DNA of 33,435 nt from Oligoflexales bacterium (GCA_947479535.1 CANJZQ010000027.1:1-33435); one strand, 5' to 3'. Numbered from the stretch's first letter, positions 15,118 to 23,586 are shown. The notes: generated from the letters alone by a model not told the origin. Numbers and translations are program-made.

Positions 15118-17540
15118 TGAAAACTGCCCGTCGAGCGCGTTGCCTTTGGTTTTGCTGGCTGTGCTTGCAGATCCTTTCTCTGGATGGTTGTGCGTCTGCG
15201 ACAGGCCGCAAAAAAGCCGTGTTTCCATATTCTAATCAGCCGGTTGAGTCGCTGGCAGGCAGTGACAGTTCTGGAATTTCGAACCTTGCGGCGCTGCCAA
15301 TCGGGCCAGATGAGGTCGCTAAATTTCCCCATTTGGCTCCCTACCGGGGAAACCTTCTTTTGGCCCGCGAGGGCCTTCAAGTCGTCGTTTCCGGAGAGCA
15401 GAATTCATGGACTCCAGCATCTGTCGCCGGACTTGTGCCCCTGGTTGCTGCGGTATTTGAGGCTCAAGGCATCGGCAGTAAGAGGAGCTACGTACGCAGC
15501 CCTGCCATGGATGGCGTCCTCCTGCGGGTTGATTGCTCAAAAAAGTGCGCCCCCGAATTTTCCGTGCGCCTTGAGGGTCTCGAGGAAATTGCCTCCGAAG
15601 CCAGTCCCGAAGGCGGAGTTTCCGGAATTTCTCTAAATCTTGTGGCCGCGGACGAAAAAAAGTCCATCGCCCAGATTCGCATTCAGGTTGGCGGTGACGG
15701 TCCCGGAATTTTTTTGGAGGCCATTCCGGCAGCCCACGCGAAGGCACGCCTTTATATCGAACCCTTGACCGGCGCTGGGGGAAACCTGCTCGCAGTCCCA
15801 GAGGGAAGCCTCGTTGAAGGTGGTGATTCCAAACGGCTCAGTTATGTGCAGGTCGAGGCATCTGGTGGTCAGATTTTCATTCTTCCTGCTCCCGCGAGTT
15901 CGGTCACCGTGAATGGCCGGGTGCCGCGCATTGAGGCCTCCCAAACGGCGTTAAATGCACCGGTTCGGGGTTGGCTGTTTGTGGGCGACAAGGCCGTGCA
16001 AAATGGTTTTCGCGCGGCACTGGAACAGGAGCTGGGGGCACCATTTGGCGCACAGGAACTCAAGTTTGACAGTAACTTCGCGGAGGCCGGTTCCATGATG
16101 ACGGCCGATTCATGGTTGGCCAACGACAGCGGAGATCCTCTGTTATTGCTCAACTTGGGCCGAAAACCCGTGTTGCGGCTGCCCGTCGAGGCCTATGCTT
16201 CCGAGATCCCTTCCGCCGAGGAAACGCCCTTGCCTTTTGTCCTTCGCGTGGCTGGTTTGCAGGCTGGTGAGGAGGCTCAGAAAATTTCGGGGAAATTACT
16301 GAAAGTCGTGTCCGAGCCCCTCGAGCAGGTTAGCTTTTACGGGCAACCGCAGGCAGAGGTGGCGACTCCTGAACAGGTCTTGCAGATGCCGGACATGGTT
16401 GCCGTATCGCCGCTCGGTTCTCAGGCCGAGCAGCGCAAGTTTTTTATGCGCGTCGTTGCCGGGGAAGGGGTCAATGTTGCTGGCACCGGGATCGTCAGGA
16501 CGCAAACTTGGCCGATCCGGATGCAGTTGCCTCAAGGTGTTTACGAAGCGCTTTTTTTCAAGCGATCGAGAGGTTTGGTATGCCGCGTGCCCTTCGACGT
16601 CTCCCGGCAACGTGTTCCCGGCGGTATTCCGCCAGTCAAGTGCGGAGTCGGTCAACGCGTGGCGCAACGTGTGCGCCTGCCTTCTTTTGCGGGCGTTTCC
16701 ATAACCCCTGCCGATGGCAAATCTTTTGCTACGGTGCGCAACCAACGCCTTGGTGTTGATTTTGGGGTCTCTCCACCAGGCGATAAGGTTGCTGCGGCCA
16801 TCCTGAAGGATTTGGGAAAGAGCGATCTTGAAGACTCAGAAATCAGCCGACGTTTTGTGCCATCAGGAAAAAGAATTATTTTGCTGCCCTGTCCAATCGA
16901 TTCCGGTGTGATCGAGAACCTCCGGCAGACGCCTCTTGCATCGAATGATACGACGTTCGCCTTACCCGCGCGCCGGTGCGGTCCAAATTTGATCAGTGAT
17001 TCGTGGGATCAGATTGAGCAGATGAAAGCCATGGGCCTCAATGGGATCGCGACAGTTTCTCTGGCAAGGTTGAGTCCTCTTGGGGGCGTTGGTCCGGCGG
17101 AATTTAATCCCCTCGACGCCGTCTTTCCCATGGAGTCCATCTTGCCCGCCCCGGCCCTCCCCGACGATGTTGAATCGGCCCGCGGAGCTCCGGTGCTTGG
17201 GCGGGCTGGGACGTATATTTCTGTGAGCCCGGTCCGTCGTCTTGATGCCAACCGTGCCGAATTGACGGTGAAAATTGGTCGTGCGAACACCATTTCGCGT
17301 TACCAAGACCTGTCGTGGACCCTTCGCAGTTTGAGGGTCTTATCGAGGGGGGCGGTTCTCGCTGAAGTGAGGATTGAGCCTGGCCACAAGGAATACAAAA
17401 TGGCGTTTCGGACGAATGCCAAGAACTCCAAGCCCGTCAGGGTTGACCTCTTGGGCAGGTTTCAAGGTATTCTGGCCTCCACGTTTCACGCACCAGATGA
17501 TTTTATTGTCGCCGAAACCCAGTTGTTGGAAATCAAATGA
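15102..17540 (+). CDS. Large lipoprotein (812 aa), unknown function, first gene of the deoA-hpt run
   Basis: I do not recognise a family. With the start at ATG 15102 the signal peptide runs to SLDGC (Cys30), basic RRAR followed by a Trp/Cys/Leu-rich h-region; the Asp at the -2 position of the lipobox is unusual. The mature part is long, beta-rich and Gly/Ala/Val/Pro-heavy with few membrane segments. Visible pieces include FSVRLEGLEEIASEA, a VRGWLFVGDKAVQNGFRAALEQEL stretch and several Cys in the last half (LVCRVPFD, VKCGVG, LLPCPID, ARRCGP). Start choice is uncertain: ATG 15117 gives a tidier signal, while ATG 15039 would place about 50 residues before the lipobox and overlaps the divergent start; none has a strong Shine-Dalgarno sequence. 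Its stop overlaps the deoA start by 4 bases (ATGA), implying coupled translation with nucleoside phosphorylase. Confidence 0.75.
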   Translation: MQFLSMKTARRARCLWFCWLCLQILSLDGCASATGRKKAVFPYSNQPVESLAGSDSSGISNLAALPIGPDEVAKFPHLAPYRGNLLLAREGLQVVVSGEQNSWTPASVAGLVPLVAAVFEAQGIGSKRSYVRSPAMDGVLLRVDCSKKCAPEFSVRLEGLEEIASEASPEGGVSGISLNLVAADEKKSIAQIRIQVGGDGPGIFLEAIPAAHAKARLYIEPLTGAGGNLLAVPEGSLVEGGDSKRLSYVQVEASGGQIFILPAPASSVTVNGRVPRIEASQTALNAPVRGWLFVGDKAVQNGFRAALEQELGAPFGAQELKFDSNFAEAGSMMTADSWLANDSGDPLLLLNLGRKPVLRLPVEAYASEIPSAEETPLPFVLRVAGLQAGEEAQKISGKLLKVVSEPLEQVSFYGQPQAEVATPEQVLQMPDMVAVSPLGSQAEQRKFFMRVVAGEGVNVAGTGIVRTQTWPIRMQLPQGVYEALFFKRSRGLVCRVPFDVSRQRVPGGIPPVKCGVGQRVAQRVRLPSFAGVSITPADGKSFATVRNQRLGVDFGVSPPGDKVAAAILKDLGKSDLEDSEISRRFVPSGKRIILLPCPIDSGVIENLRQTPLASNDTTFALPARRCGPNLISDSWDQIEQMKAMGLNGIATVSLARLSPLGGVGPAEFNPLDAVFPMESILPAPALPDDVESARGAPVLGRAGTYISVSPVRRLDANRAELTVKIGRANTISRYQDLSWTLRSLRVLSRGAVLAEVRIEPGHKEYKMAFRTNAKNSKPVRVDLLGRFQGILASTFHAPDDFIVAETQLLEIK

Positions 17541-18889
17541 ATTTGAATGATTCGACGAAACCAATGCTGATCCCACAGGAAGTCATTCGCATCAAACGCG
17601 ATGGCGGCATCGTTTCTTTTGATGCGTTGAACCAATTTCTTGGCGGCTTTCTGGCTGGCAATGTTGATGACTATCAGGTCGCCGCCTTTCTGATGGCCAC
17701 ATGGTTGCGGGGAATGACGGCGCAGGAGACTGCTGATCTGACGACCATCATGCGGGACAGTGGCAAGGTTCTTGCGTGGGATTATCCGCGCAATCTCGTG
17801 GTCGACAAACATTCGACGGGCGGCATTGGCGACAAGACATCACTTGTGCTGTTGCCGCTGTGCATCCTCGAAGGCCTTTATGTTCCGATGATTTCCGGAC
17901 GGGGCCTCGGGCATACCGGCGGAACATTGGATAAATTAGAAGCCATTCCTGGAATGGAAGTGCGGATCTCGGCCGAAAAAATGCGCGGCATGCTGGATCG
18001 TTTTCACGGGGGATTTTTTGGCCAGACGGATGAGATTGCCCCGCTGGATCGCCGCTTGTACGCACTGCGTGACGTGACGGCTACGGTGGAGTCCATTCCC
18101 TTGATCACGGCCTCCATCTTGTCGAAAAAACTTGCCGAGGGGATTGGCGGACTAGTCATGGATGTCAAGTTTGGGAGCGGTGCGTTCATGCGCGAAAAAT
18201 CCGACGCGGAGGCCTTGGCGAATATGTTGGTTGCAACGGCTAGGCGCCTTGGATTGCAAATACGTTGCTGCCTGACGGACATGGGGTCTCCCCTCGGGCC
18301 GATGGCCGGCAATGGCCTCGAGGTGGCTGAGACGATTGATATCCTGAAAAATGAAGGGCCTGCGGACACCACCCAATTGTCGGTTGAACTTGCGGCACAC
18401 ATGGTCATGCTCGCGCGTCCCGCCTCTGATTTCGATCAGGTTTGTTCCCGCCTGCGTGGCCATCTTGCCAGCGGCAAGGCGTTTGAAGTTTTTGCCGAAG
18501 TGATTTCGGCCCAAGGCGGCGATCGCCGCAGCCTTGAAGACGGCAATTGGTTTATCAAGGCGCCGGTTCGCCAGCGCGTTGAACTGCCATCGCATTGGGG
18601 TGATGGTGCGGTGATCGAGAGTATCGACGTCAGGCGGCTTGGGGTCGCCATTCAAATGTTGGGCGGTGGACGGATGAAGGTTTCCGATCGGATCAATCCG
18701 GATGTAGGGTTGTCTGCCCTGAAGCGGGTTGGCGACTACGTCGCGCGTGGAGAACCTCTGGCAGAAATCCACGCCCAGTGTGTTTCGGATGCAGATGCGG
18801 TTTCTGACTTGATAGCCGGGGCTTTCGTTCTTGCCGATCCCACGACAAAAGTTCCTCATGAAAATATCGTTTGGAAGGTCATCTCATGA
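17537..18889 (+). CDS. deoA: Thymidine / pyrimidine-nucleoside phosphorylase
   Basis: A 450-residue enzyme cleaving thymidine (or deoxyuridine/uridine) with phosphate to the base and (deoxy)ribose-1-phosphate. Visible family landmarks include IPQEVIRIKRDGG at the N-terminus and the phosphate-binding VDKHSTGGIGDKTS (residues 89-102). SGRGLGHTGGTLDKLEAIPG and KFGSGAFM in the alpha/beta domain and the C-terminal hammerhead region ending WKVIS are also clear. Length matches the DeoA family (about 440). Whether it is thymidine-specific or broad cannot be told here. Start ATG 17537 lies in the stop of the upstream lipoprotein (ATGA), and its own stop overlaps the hpt start the same way. No deoC or deoB is nearby. 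Confidence 0.9.
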   Translation: MNLNDSTKPMLIPQEVIRIKRDGGIVSFDALNQFLGGFLAGNVDDYQVAAFLMATWLRGMTAQETADLTTIMRDSGKVLAWDYPRNLVVDKHSTGGIGDKTSLVLLPLCILEGLYVPMISGRGLGHTGGTLDKLEAIPGMEVRISAEKMRGMLDRFHGGFFGQTDEIAPLDRRLYALRDVTATVESIPLITASILSKKLAEGIGGLVMDVKFGSGAFMREKSDAEALANMLVATARRLGLQIRCCLTDMGSPLGPMAGNGLEVAETIDILKNEGPADTTQLSVELAAHMVMLARPASDFDQVCSRLRGHLASGKAFEVFAEVISAQGGDRRSLEDGNWFIKAPVRQRVELPSHWGDGAVIESIDVRRLGVAIQMLGGGRMKVSDRINPDVGLSALKRVGDYVARGEPLAEIHAQCVSDADAVSDLIAGAFVLADPTTKVPHENIVWKVIS

Positions 18890-19401
18890 AAACCCGCCCT
18901 TTATTTGACGAAGCCATGATTGCAAAACGGATCCGTGAACTAGGCGCTCAAATTACGGCGGACTATGCAGGCGAGCCTCTGTTGGTGGTGTCGGTGCTCA
19001 AAGGTGCGTTCATATTCACGGCAGATCTGGTCCGGCAAATCAAATTGCCGGTGGAAGTCGATTTTATTGGACTTGCCAGTTACGAAGGCACCCAGTCCAC
19101 TGGCCATGTGCGGATCACCTCGGATCTTTCATTGAAGATCGAGGATCGTCATGTGCTCCTGATCGAAGACATTGTAGACTCTGGAAAGACCTTGGACTTT
19201 TTGCGGGACATGTTCAGCCTGCGTCATCCGAAGTCGCTTAAAATCTGCACGCTTTTGTCCAAACCAGAATCTCATGAGATGAAAACGCCAGTCGATTACG
19301 TCGGATTTGAAATCACTCGTGAGTTTGTCATCGGCTACGGTTTGGATTTAGACCAGCGTTACCGTGAGCTTTCTTACATTGCACAGGTGATCGAAATCTG
19401 A
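18886..19401 (+). CDS. hpt: Hypoxanthine(-guanine) phosphoribosyltransferase
   Basis: A 171-residue purine-salvage enzyme converting hypoxanthine or guanine plus PRPP to IMP or GMP. The PRPP-binding motif VLLIEDIVDSGKT occupies residues 90-102, the flexible loop segment SYEGTQSTG precedes it, and VDYVGFEI and GYGLDLDQRYREL are typical late motifs. ATG 18886 overlaps the deoA stop by 4 bases and has GGAAGG 7 bases upstream; a TTG at 18871 is less likely. Together with deoA it forms a nucleoside-to-nucleotide salvage pair: phosphorolysis frees pyrimidine bases and sugar phosphates, and Hpt recaptures purine bases. The upstream CBS-less GuaC-like gene also feeds IMP metabolism but lies in another unit. 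Confidence 0.92.
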   Translation: MKTRPLFDEAMIAKRIRELGAQITADYAGEPLLVVSVLKGAFIFTADLVRQIKLPVEVDFIGLASYEGTQSTGHVRITSDLSLKIEDRHVLLIEDIVDSGKTLDFLRDMFSLRHPKSLKICTLLSKPESHEMKTPVDYVGFEITREFVIGYGLDLDQRYRELSYIAQVIEI

Positions 19402-19435
19402 CACTGCGCCGACTATGTCGGAGAAGGTCTTGAAC

Positions 19436-20329
19436 ATGGAAGCCTTCAACGTCCGTTACTTTGGGCAGTTATTTGACAAGTACATCACGCCCCGCAACAT
19501 ACGATGGATTGAGGTGTGTATCATCCGCCTCGCCATCGCATTCTTTCTTGCCCATCTGGCACTACTTTTCTTGTTTAATCATGTTCCAGCTTTATACCGC
19601 GGACATTCCTTTAATTACCTGAAAGCGGTCTATACTCCTTTTAGTTTTATCCTCGTTTACGAAGTCTTGCTCCTCGTCGTGATCCTTCCGGAATCGATGA
19701 CGCAATTTATCGGCAAACAGTTCGAAATTATCACTTTGATCACATTGCGAAGTTTTTTTCATGACATGTCCGGCATCAACATGCAGGGACCCATTCATCT
19801 CGGCGACCCGGAGTTTTTCTCGCTCGGATACGATCTCATCGCGTCACTCGTGATGCTTTGCCTGACGATCATTTTTCACCGATTGCACTCGCGTCATCGC
19901 GATCCTGAGGACCCGGAAGCCCTCCATCGATTTATCAATCTCAAGAAAGCGATCTCGGTGTCTCTCATTGTGGTTCTGTTTTTTACCTGTATTTATAATG
20001 TGTCTTTGTGGACTTTTAGTGCCTCACAAGCCCTGCTTGGCAACTCCGATTTTCCTGACCCAAATGCCTTCTTCTACCTCGACTTCTTTAACACCATGGT
20101 TTACGCCGACGTGCTGTTACTTATCGTGTCCTTCTTGTATGACTCATCTTTTTACTCGGTCATTAGAAACGCGAGCTTCATCATTTCGACAATACTTCTG
20201 AGGCTGTCACTAAATATGGAAAGGCCAGCCAACCATCTCGTTGCAATCTCGGCCTTCTCGTTTTCAGTTGGCATCATGTTAATCCTTCAGCTGCAGTCCA
20301 AAGATTCAGCGCGGGATGCCAAGGACTAG
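19436..20329 (+). CDS. Seven-TM membrane protein of unknown function
   Basis: A 297-residue polytopic inner-membrane protein with about seven hydrophobic helices: roughly residues 23-47 (RLAIAFFLAHLALLFLF), 66-88 (FSFILVYEVLLLVVILP), 132-154 (YDLIASLVMLCLTIIFH), 173-198, 220-240 (VYADVLLLIVSFLYD), 246-262 and 270-288. Short polar loops contain charged residues and a His-rich cytoplasmic-looking loop (HRLHSRHRDPEDPEALH). I do not recognise the family. GGAGAAGG lies 8 bases before ATG 19436, which is why I prefer it to ATG 19415 (297 versus 304 residues). It follows hpt by 34 bases and probably shares its transcript, so a transporter or regulator of nucleoside salvage is possible but unproven. 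Confidence 0.7.
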   Translation: MEAFNVRYFGQLFDKYITPRNIRWIEVCIIRLAIAFFLAHLALLFLFNHVPALYRGHSFNYLKAVYTPFSFILVYEVLLLVVILPESMTQFIGKQFEIITLITLRSFFHDMSGINMQGPIHLGDPEFFSLGYDLIASLVMLCLTIIFHRLHSRHRDPEDPEALHRFINLKKAISVSLIVVLFFTCIYNVSLWTFSASQALLGNSDFPDPNAFFYLDFFNTMVYADVLLLIVSFLYDSSFYSVIRNASFIISTILLRLSLNMERPANHLVAISAFSFSVGIMLILQLQSKDSARDAKD

Positions 20330-20413
20330 TCGGAAACCCCTTTTAAGATGGCTTCCTCATTCGACGCGCCAACAGTGGACACCCCCGATTAGACTGCTAA
20401 AAATCAGGACCAC

Positions 20414-20440
20414 TCAAGTTTCGCTCACGGTTTCCGACAC
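20414..20440 (+). promoter_or_regulatory. FliA (sigma28)-like promoter before the GSMYPNG lipoprotein
   Basis: TCAAGTTT (20414-20421), 11 bases, then TCCGACAC (20433-20440). Spacing equals the FliA consensus and the -35 differs from TAAAGTTT at one base. Transcription would start near 20447, about 39 bases before the ATG. Confidence 0.6.
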
Positions 20441-20485
20441 GAGATGAGCCTTTAGGGAGAAAAATTCTTGGTCGGAGGAAATTCG

Positions 20486-21094
20486 ATGGTCGGTGGTTCG
20501 AAAATTCGAATTTTCTTCGGGTTGCTTTATTTTTCAGCCTTAATGGCCTGTCAGGCCAAGGCACCAACATCTGCAATACGTCCGTCGAGCTCGCCTTTAG
20601 CTTCTTTTAGTCCTTACGGCGCCAGCACACTCAATTCGACCATCCCGACCTATACACCAGTTCCGATGGGGACCCTTGATCCTTCGATTGCTGCCGGAGA
20701 TGCTTATCGCCAGCAGCAGCTTGCTCAACAGCGGCAGCAATCGCAGACGGCCGGGCTGTTGACTTTTCTCAGTTGCACCACTCGTTCCGGGGGCGGCGGT
20801 GCGGCAGGCGGCGCTAGTGCAGCAGGGCTCGGGAATTTGCTTGGTTGCGCAACGCAAGGGCTGATGACTTCAATGACAGGCGGCCTTTCGGGTGGCCTAT
20901 CTGGCGGTTTTGGCGGAATGGGTGGGTTCAACAACCTGAGCGGATCGATGTATCCAAATGGCGGATCGATGTACCCAAATAGCGGATCGATGTATCCAAA
21001 TGGCGGATCGATGTATCCAAATGGTGGATCGATGTATCCAAATGGCGGATCGACTTATCCAAACAGCAGCTCAACGCGCCCATACGGAATTTAA
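20486..21094 (+). CDS. Lipoprotein with a GSMYPNG repeat tail
   Basis: A 202-residue predicted lipoprotein. Signal peptide residues 1-22 end LMAC (Cys22). A Pro/Ser/Thr-rich segment follows, then a Gln-rich helix (RQQQLAQQRQQSQ) and two Cys in an otherwise Gly/Ala-rich region (TFLSCTTRSGGGG, NLLGCATQGLM). The C-terminal 60 residues are low complexity: GGLSGGLSGGFGGMGG and then six seven-residue GSMYPNG-type repeats. GGAGGA is 6 bases before ATG 20486, which rules out the TTG at 20468. A FliA-like promoter lies at 20414-20440. It is followed after 12 bases by another lipoprotein gene, forming a two-gene unit. The Tyr/Gly-rich repeats suggest a surface or matrix protein, but there is no recognised family. 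Confidence 0.75.
   Translation: MVGGSKIRIFFGLLYFSALMACQAKAPTSAIRPSSSPLASFSPYGASTLNSTIPTYTPVPMGTLDPSIAAGDAYRQQQLAQQRQQSQTAGLLTFLSCTTRSGGGGAAGGASAAGLGNLLGCATQGLMTSMTGGLSGGLSGGFGGMGGFNNLSGSMYPNGGSMYPNSGSMYPNGGSMYPNGGSMYPNGGSTYPNSSSTRPYGI
20942..21067 (+). repeat. Six in-frame 21-bp repeats encoding GSMYPNG-type units
   Basis: Units read GSMYPNG, GSMYPNS, GSMYPNG, GSMYPNG, GSMYPNG, GSTYPNS, and the next residues SSTRPYG look like a decayed unit. The DNA is nearly identical between units (ggatcgatgtatccaaatgg core), so unit number may vary between strains by slippage. Confidence 0.85.
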
Positions 21095-21106
21095 AGGAGC
21101 CTGGCA

Positions 21107-22036
21107 ATGCGGATATTTGTTCTTCTCATTGCGATGACGGCGGTAACGCTCGCGTCCTGTAAGCCGAAGGCTGGCAGCGACATCAAAAGTTACGACGCTC
21201 TGGTAAATCAACAGCGCACATCGCAAGTTTGTGGGATGAGCGATGTCGAGTTGAACGCACTCGCCCAGATCAATCCGGACCTTCACAAGACGGCCTCGGC
21301 CCAATGGGATCGTGCGACTTCCGAAATTACTGGCCTGTTGACCAGCGACAGTGTTGCGCCTGCAGACTCAGTGATGGCACTGCGACGCGTTTGGTTTGCG
21401 ACGCCGCCTGCGATCCGTCAGCTGTTTACGGGTCCGGAAAGCAATGCCAGGATTCGTTTGTCGGATCGTGCTTCGTTTTCTTCGTTATGCGCTCCGCCGA
21501 ATCGCGGGACTGCCTCCGGCGAGGCGGTCGACTTGCAAGCCTGCTGGAAAGTGGAACCTCTGGCCGGTCATCCGCAAACTGCACCCACCATCATCTTGAC
21601 GGTCTTGAATGAACCAGATGTGATCCATCGCGCCTTTATTCCGGTCATTGTTGCGACCACCATGGAAACCAGGTTGCAGGCCAACGGGGCAGGTTTTGCT
21701 GCGATGCAAGCCAGTTTACGCGGTAGTTTGCTCGCCATCGGCCAGGCAACCGTCAGCGACTTTGAGGCGTCGGAACGGGGGCGGAAGTTGGCGCAGGATT
21801 TTCAGAAGGGTTTTGGTGTGGCGAGCAGCCAAGAGTTGAGCATGTCGATTCCGTTTCAGATTCTCGCTCTTTCAGAACTTTTGGATGCGGCGTATTGCTC
21901 GCGCGAAACTTATCAGCGATTTGTAACGGCTGCCGAATTGCCGATGCCGAAGTCGGTGGCGGCGATTGCTCAGTGGGCAGCGGCAGACCCGGCCCAAGAG
22001 CCATGGTTTGTCCGCGTTTCTACCACGAGCCGCTAG
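21107..22036 (+). CDS. Lipoprotein, unknown function
   Basis: A 309-residue protein with a lipoprotein signal peptide ending TLASC (Cys18). The mature domain is mostly helical with four further Cys that could form disulphides (SQVCGMSD, SSLCAPPN, LQACWKV, AAYCSRE). The central part VIHRAFIPVIVATTMETRLQAN and the stretch AEQEF-like DFQKGFGVASSQELSMSIPF give no family I recognise. AAAGGAG is 7 bases before ATG 21107 and the gap to the preceding lipoprotein stop is 12 bases, so co-transcription from the FliA-like promoter upstream is likely. It converges with a small minus-strand gene after 21 bases; no clear terminator hairpin sits between them. Confidence 0.75.
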   Translation: MRIFVLLIAMTAVTLASCKPKAGSDIKSYDALVNQQRTSQVCGMSDVELNALAQINPDLHKTASAQWDRATSEITGLLTSDSVAPADSVMALRRVWFATPPAIRQLFTGPESNARIRLSDRASFSSLCAPPNRGTASGEAVDLQACWKVEPLAGHPQTAPTIILTVLNEPDVIHRAFIPVIVATTMETRLQANGAGFAAMQASLRGSLLAIGQATVSDFEASERGRKLAQDFQKGFGVASSQELSMSIPFQILALSELLDAAYCSRETYQRFVTAAELPMPKSVAAIAQWAAADPAQEPWFVRVSTTSR

Positions 22037-22057
22037 TTTCTATTTTTTCGGGTCAAT

Positions 22058-22333
22058 TCAGGACAATGTTTTGAGATCTGAGATCAACTTGTTGATCTTG
22101 TCCAAGCTGCTGCGAATGCGTTGCAGCCTGTCACCAAAGTCGTTGGCTTCGCCCTTGGACTTCGATTTGTCCGAATCACTGATTTGGCCAGTGAGGTGGC
22201 TCACGTAAAGTGGCTTGCGCTCATTGCGGACGAATTCTTCCGAAGATTCCTTGCGACGCTTGAAATCATGCAGGTTGACGATGTTCAAGTTTGACGGGCG
22301 CGAGCCCTCTACATTTTTGTCTTCAAAGTTCAT
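22058..22333 (-). CDS. Small charged protein (91 aa), unknown
   Basis: A 91-residue highly charged cytoplasmic protein. The N-terminal third has NIVNLHDFKRRKESSEEF and the last 30 residues form a likely amphipathic coiled helix (GDRLQRIRSSLDKINKLISDLKTL). I prefer ATG 22333 to a TTG at 22366. It pairs with the neighbouring minus-strand small gene: both have a V-[NS]-[LI] start followed by a basic stretch. No family is recognised. There is no convincing terminator before the convergent lipoprotein gene. Confidence 0.5.
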   Translation of the reverse strand: MNFEDKNVEGSRPSNLNIVNLHDFKRRKESSEEFVRNERKPLYVSHLTGQISDSDKSKSKGEANDFGDRLQRIRSSLDKINKLISDLKTLS

Positions 22334-22422
22334 GTCAGTTTCCACTTCCAGATCAACATTCAACAACAGCTTGTAACGCCAGCAACAGTAGTCAGAACAA
22401 CACTTGGAAATTCAGAACAAAT

Positions 22423-22638
22423 TCAGTCTTTGATCTTGTAGGACTTCAAGACACCTTTGTTGGCCTGCAGGCGCTCGCGGCGAATGCGGTCCAGGTTCTC
22501 GGCGTTCTTGCGCATGACGTCATCAAAGCTTGGGGCTTCTGAGGAGGCAGATTGATTGTTAACGAGTGCCTCGGCCTTTTGGCGTGCGCTGAAGATCGAG
22601 ACCACTTTGTCTTTGTTGGAACCCAGATGACCTTGCAT
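22423..22638 (-). CDS. Small basic protein (71 aa), unknown
   Basis: A 71-residue protein with KVVSIFSARQKAEALV at the N-terminus, a short acidic linker (SSEAPSFDDVMRKNAE) and a basic C-terminal helix ending LQANKGVLKSYKIKD. I believe similar short proteins with a K-rich NKxVLxSY end occur in Bdellovibrio-like genomes, but I cannot verify this. GGGGG is 8 bases before ATG 22638; upstream the frame extends without a plausible start signal and I leave that out. The leader contains two hairpins (22684-22770). Confidence 0.55.
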   Translation of the reverse strand: MQGHLGSNKDKVVSIFSARQKAEALVNNQSASSEAPSFDDVMRKNAENLDRIRRERLQANKGVLKSYKIKD

Positions 22639-22683
22639 TGTAAGAACCCCCTTCAGATGAACCAGCCAGCTTCGACTGCAAGT

Positions 22684-22770
22684 CGGGAAGAACGTCTTCC
22701 CTGCTGACTGTTTGAGCAATCCCTGTGCCACGGCAGAGCCCGCGGTCTTTCCGGTTTTCCGGCTGCGGGC
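22684..22770 (-). other. Structured leader upstream of the 71-aa gene, and otherwise gene-less gap 22639-23010
   Basis: Two hairpins lie on the minus-strand leader: GGGAAGA/TCTTCCC with a 3-base loop (22684-22700), and GCCCGC/GCGGGC enclosing a smaller CCGG/CCGG stem (22738-22770). They match no riboswitch class I recognise (no cobalamin, TPP, SAM or c-di-GMP core). The rest of 22771-23010 shows AT-rich stretches that may contain promoters for the divergent genes; I see nothing more certain. Confidence 0.35.
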
Positions 22771-23010
22771 CAAGTCTAATGGCATTCACTTTAATTCTTT
22801 AATTACGGATACTTATAGAATGATGAGGGTCCTGGCCTTCTGATTTCGGCCCGTCCCTGCCAGCAAGTCGGCCATTAAATTTACCCAAATTCCTTAGTGG
22901 GACTTGAGTCTTGGCTGACAGGCGTTCAAAGTTTTTACAGGGCGGAAGTTTCAGTCGATCCAGTAATGCTCATCACTGCAGCCCCGGAACGTAGTAGAGG
23001 TTTTTCGAAA

Positions 23011-23586
23011 ATGGAAGAAAAAAATATACAAAATCAACGAGTTGCAGAGTCCGCTAAAAAACTTTGGCTGCTTTTTGAGCGGGATTTTGACCCTGGGCTG
23101 TTCGAGTCGATGACCCGTAACCACGCGCCAGGAAAGGCATTACCAGCGGGCTGGGGGATCCTTGGGGAGGGGGCGGATCAGACAGCCATGGGACGGACAT
23201 GCGGTCAGGTGGATTATTCCCTTTCGATACCGAAAACATCGTTTCTAGCCCGGCTTGGGCACGAGGGGCGGCATTGGCTGGCAGCCTTGGATCGGCTGCG
23301 TCTCGAAGCCCGCGGGCGCGCCTTTGAGGGCGGCCCGCAAACTTTGGTGCCTCCGATGCAAATCAGCATGAAACCAGCCGCCGTCATTATGCCGGTTGGA
23401 GCCGTGATTTCACGTTTGCCGGAAGAATTTGAGGGTCATTTGGCTGCCACGCTGCAGTTGCTGGACGATTTGGGCCTTGAACTCGACGATGCGCCACAAT
23501 TGGCCGTCTGGCGCGGGTTTCCATTTATCTATGACTGGTCCGACTTGCGTGTGCGCCAGGCGGGAAGGAAAGATCCTTTCCGCTAG
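23011..23586 (+). CDS. Hypothetical protein, 191 aa
   Basis: No family recognised. A 191-residue cytoplasmic-looking protein with helical N-terminal part (MEEKNIQNQRVAESAKKLW), WLLFERDFDPGLFESMTRN, a central Gly-rich region, and later PKTSFLARLGHEGRHWLAALDRL. The C-terminal 60 residues read as a helical and beta mix (LAATLQLLDDLGLELDDAPQLAVW). I chose ATG 23011 because AGAGG sits 10 bases upstream; a GTG at 22897 would add 38 residues lacking good support. Its TAG stop overlaps the convergent SRPBCC gene stop (shared CTAG at 23583-23586), a tight tail-to-tail arrangement without room for a terminator. Confidence 0.55.
   Translation: MEEKNIQNQRVAESAKKLWLLFERDFDPGLFESMTRNHAPGKALPAGWGILGEGADQTAMGRTCGQVDYSLSIPKTSFLARLGHEGRHWLAALDRLRLEARGRAFEGGPQTLVPPMQISMKPAAVIMPVGAVISRLPEEFEGHLAATLQLLDDLGLELDDAPQLAVWRGFPFIYDWSDLRVRQAGRKDPFR

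Noticed and set aside
22738-22770. Known riboswitch in the 71-aa gene leader
   Set aside because: None of the conserved cores I could recall (cobalamin, TPP, SAM, glycine, FMN, c-di-GMP) is present.
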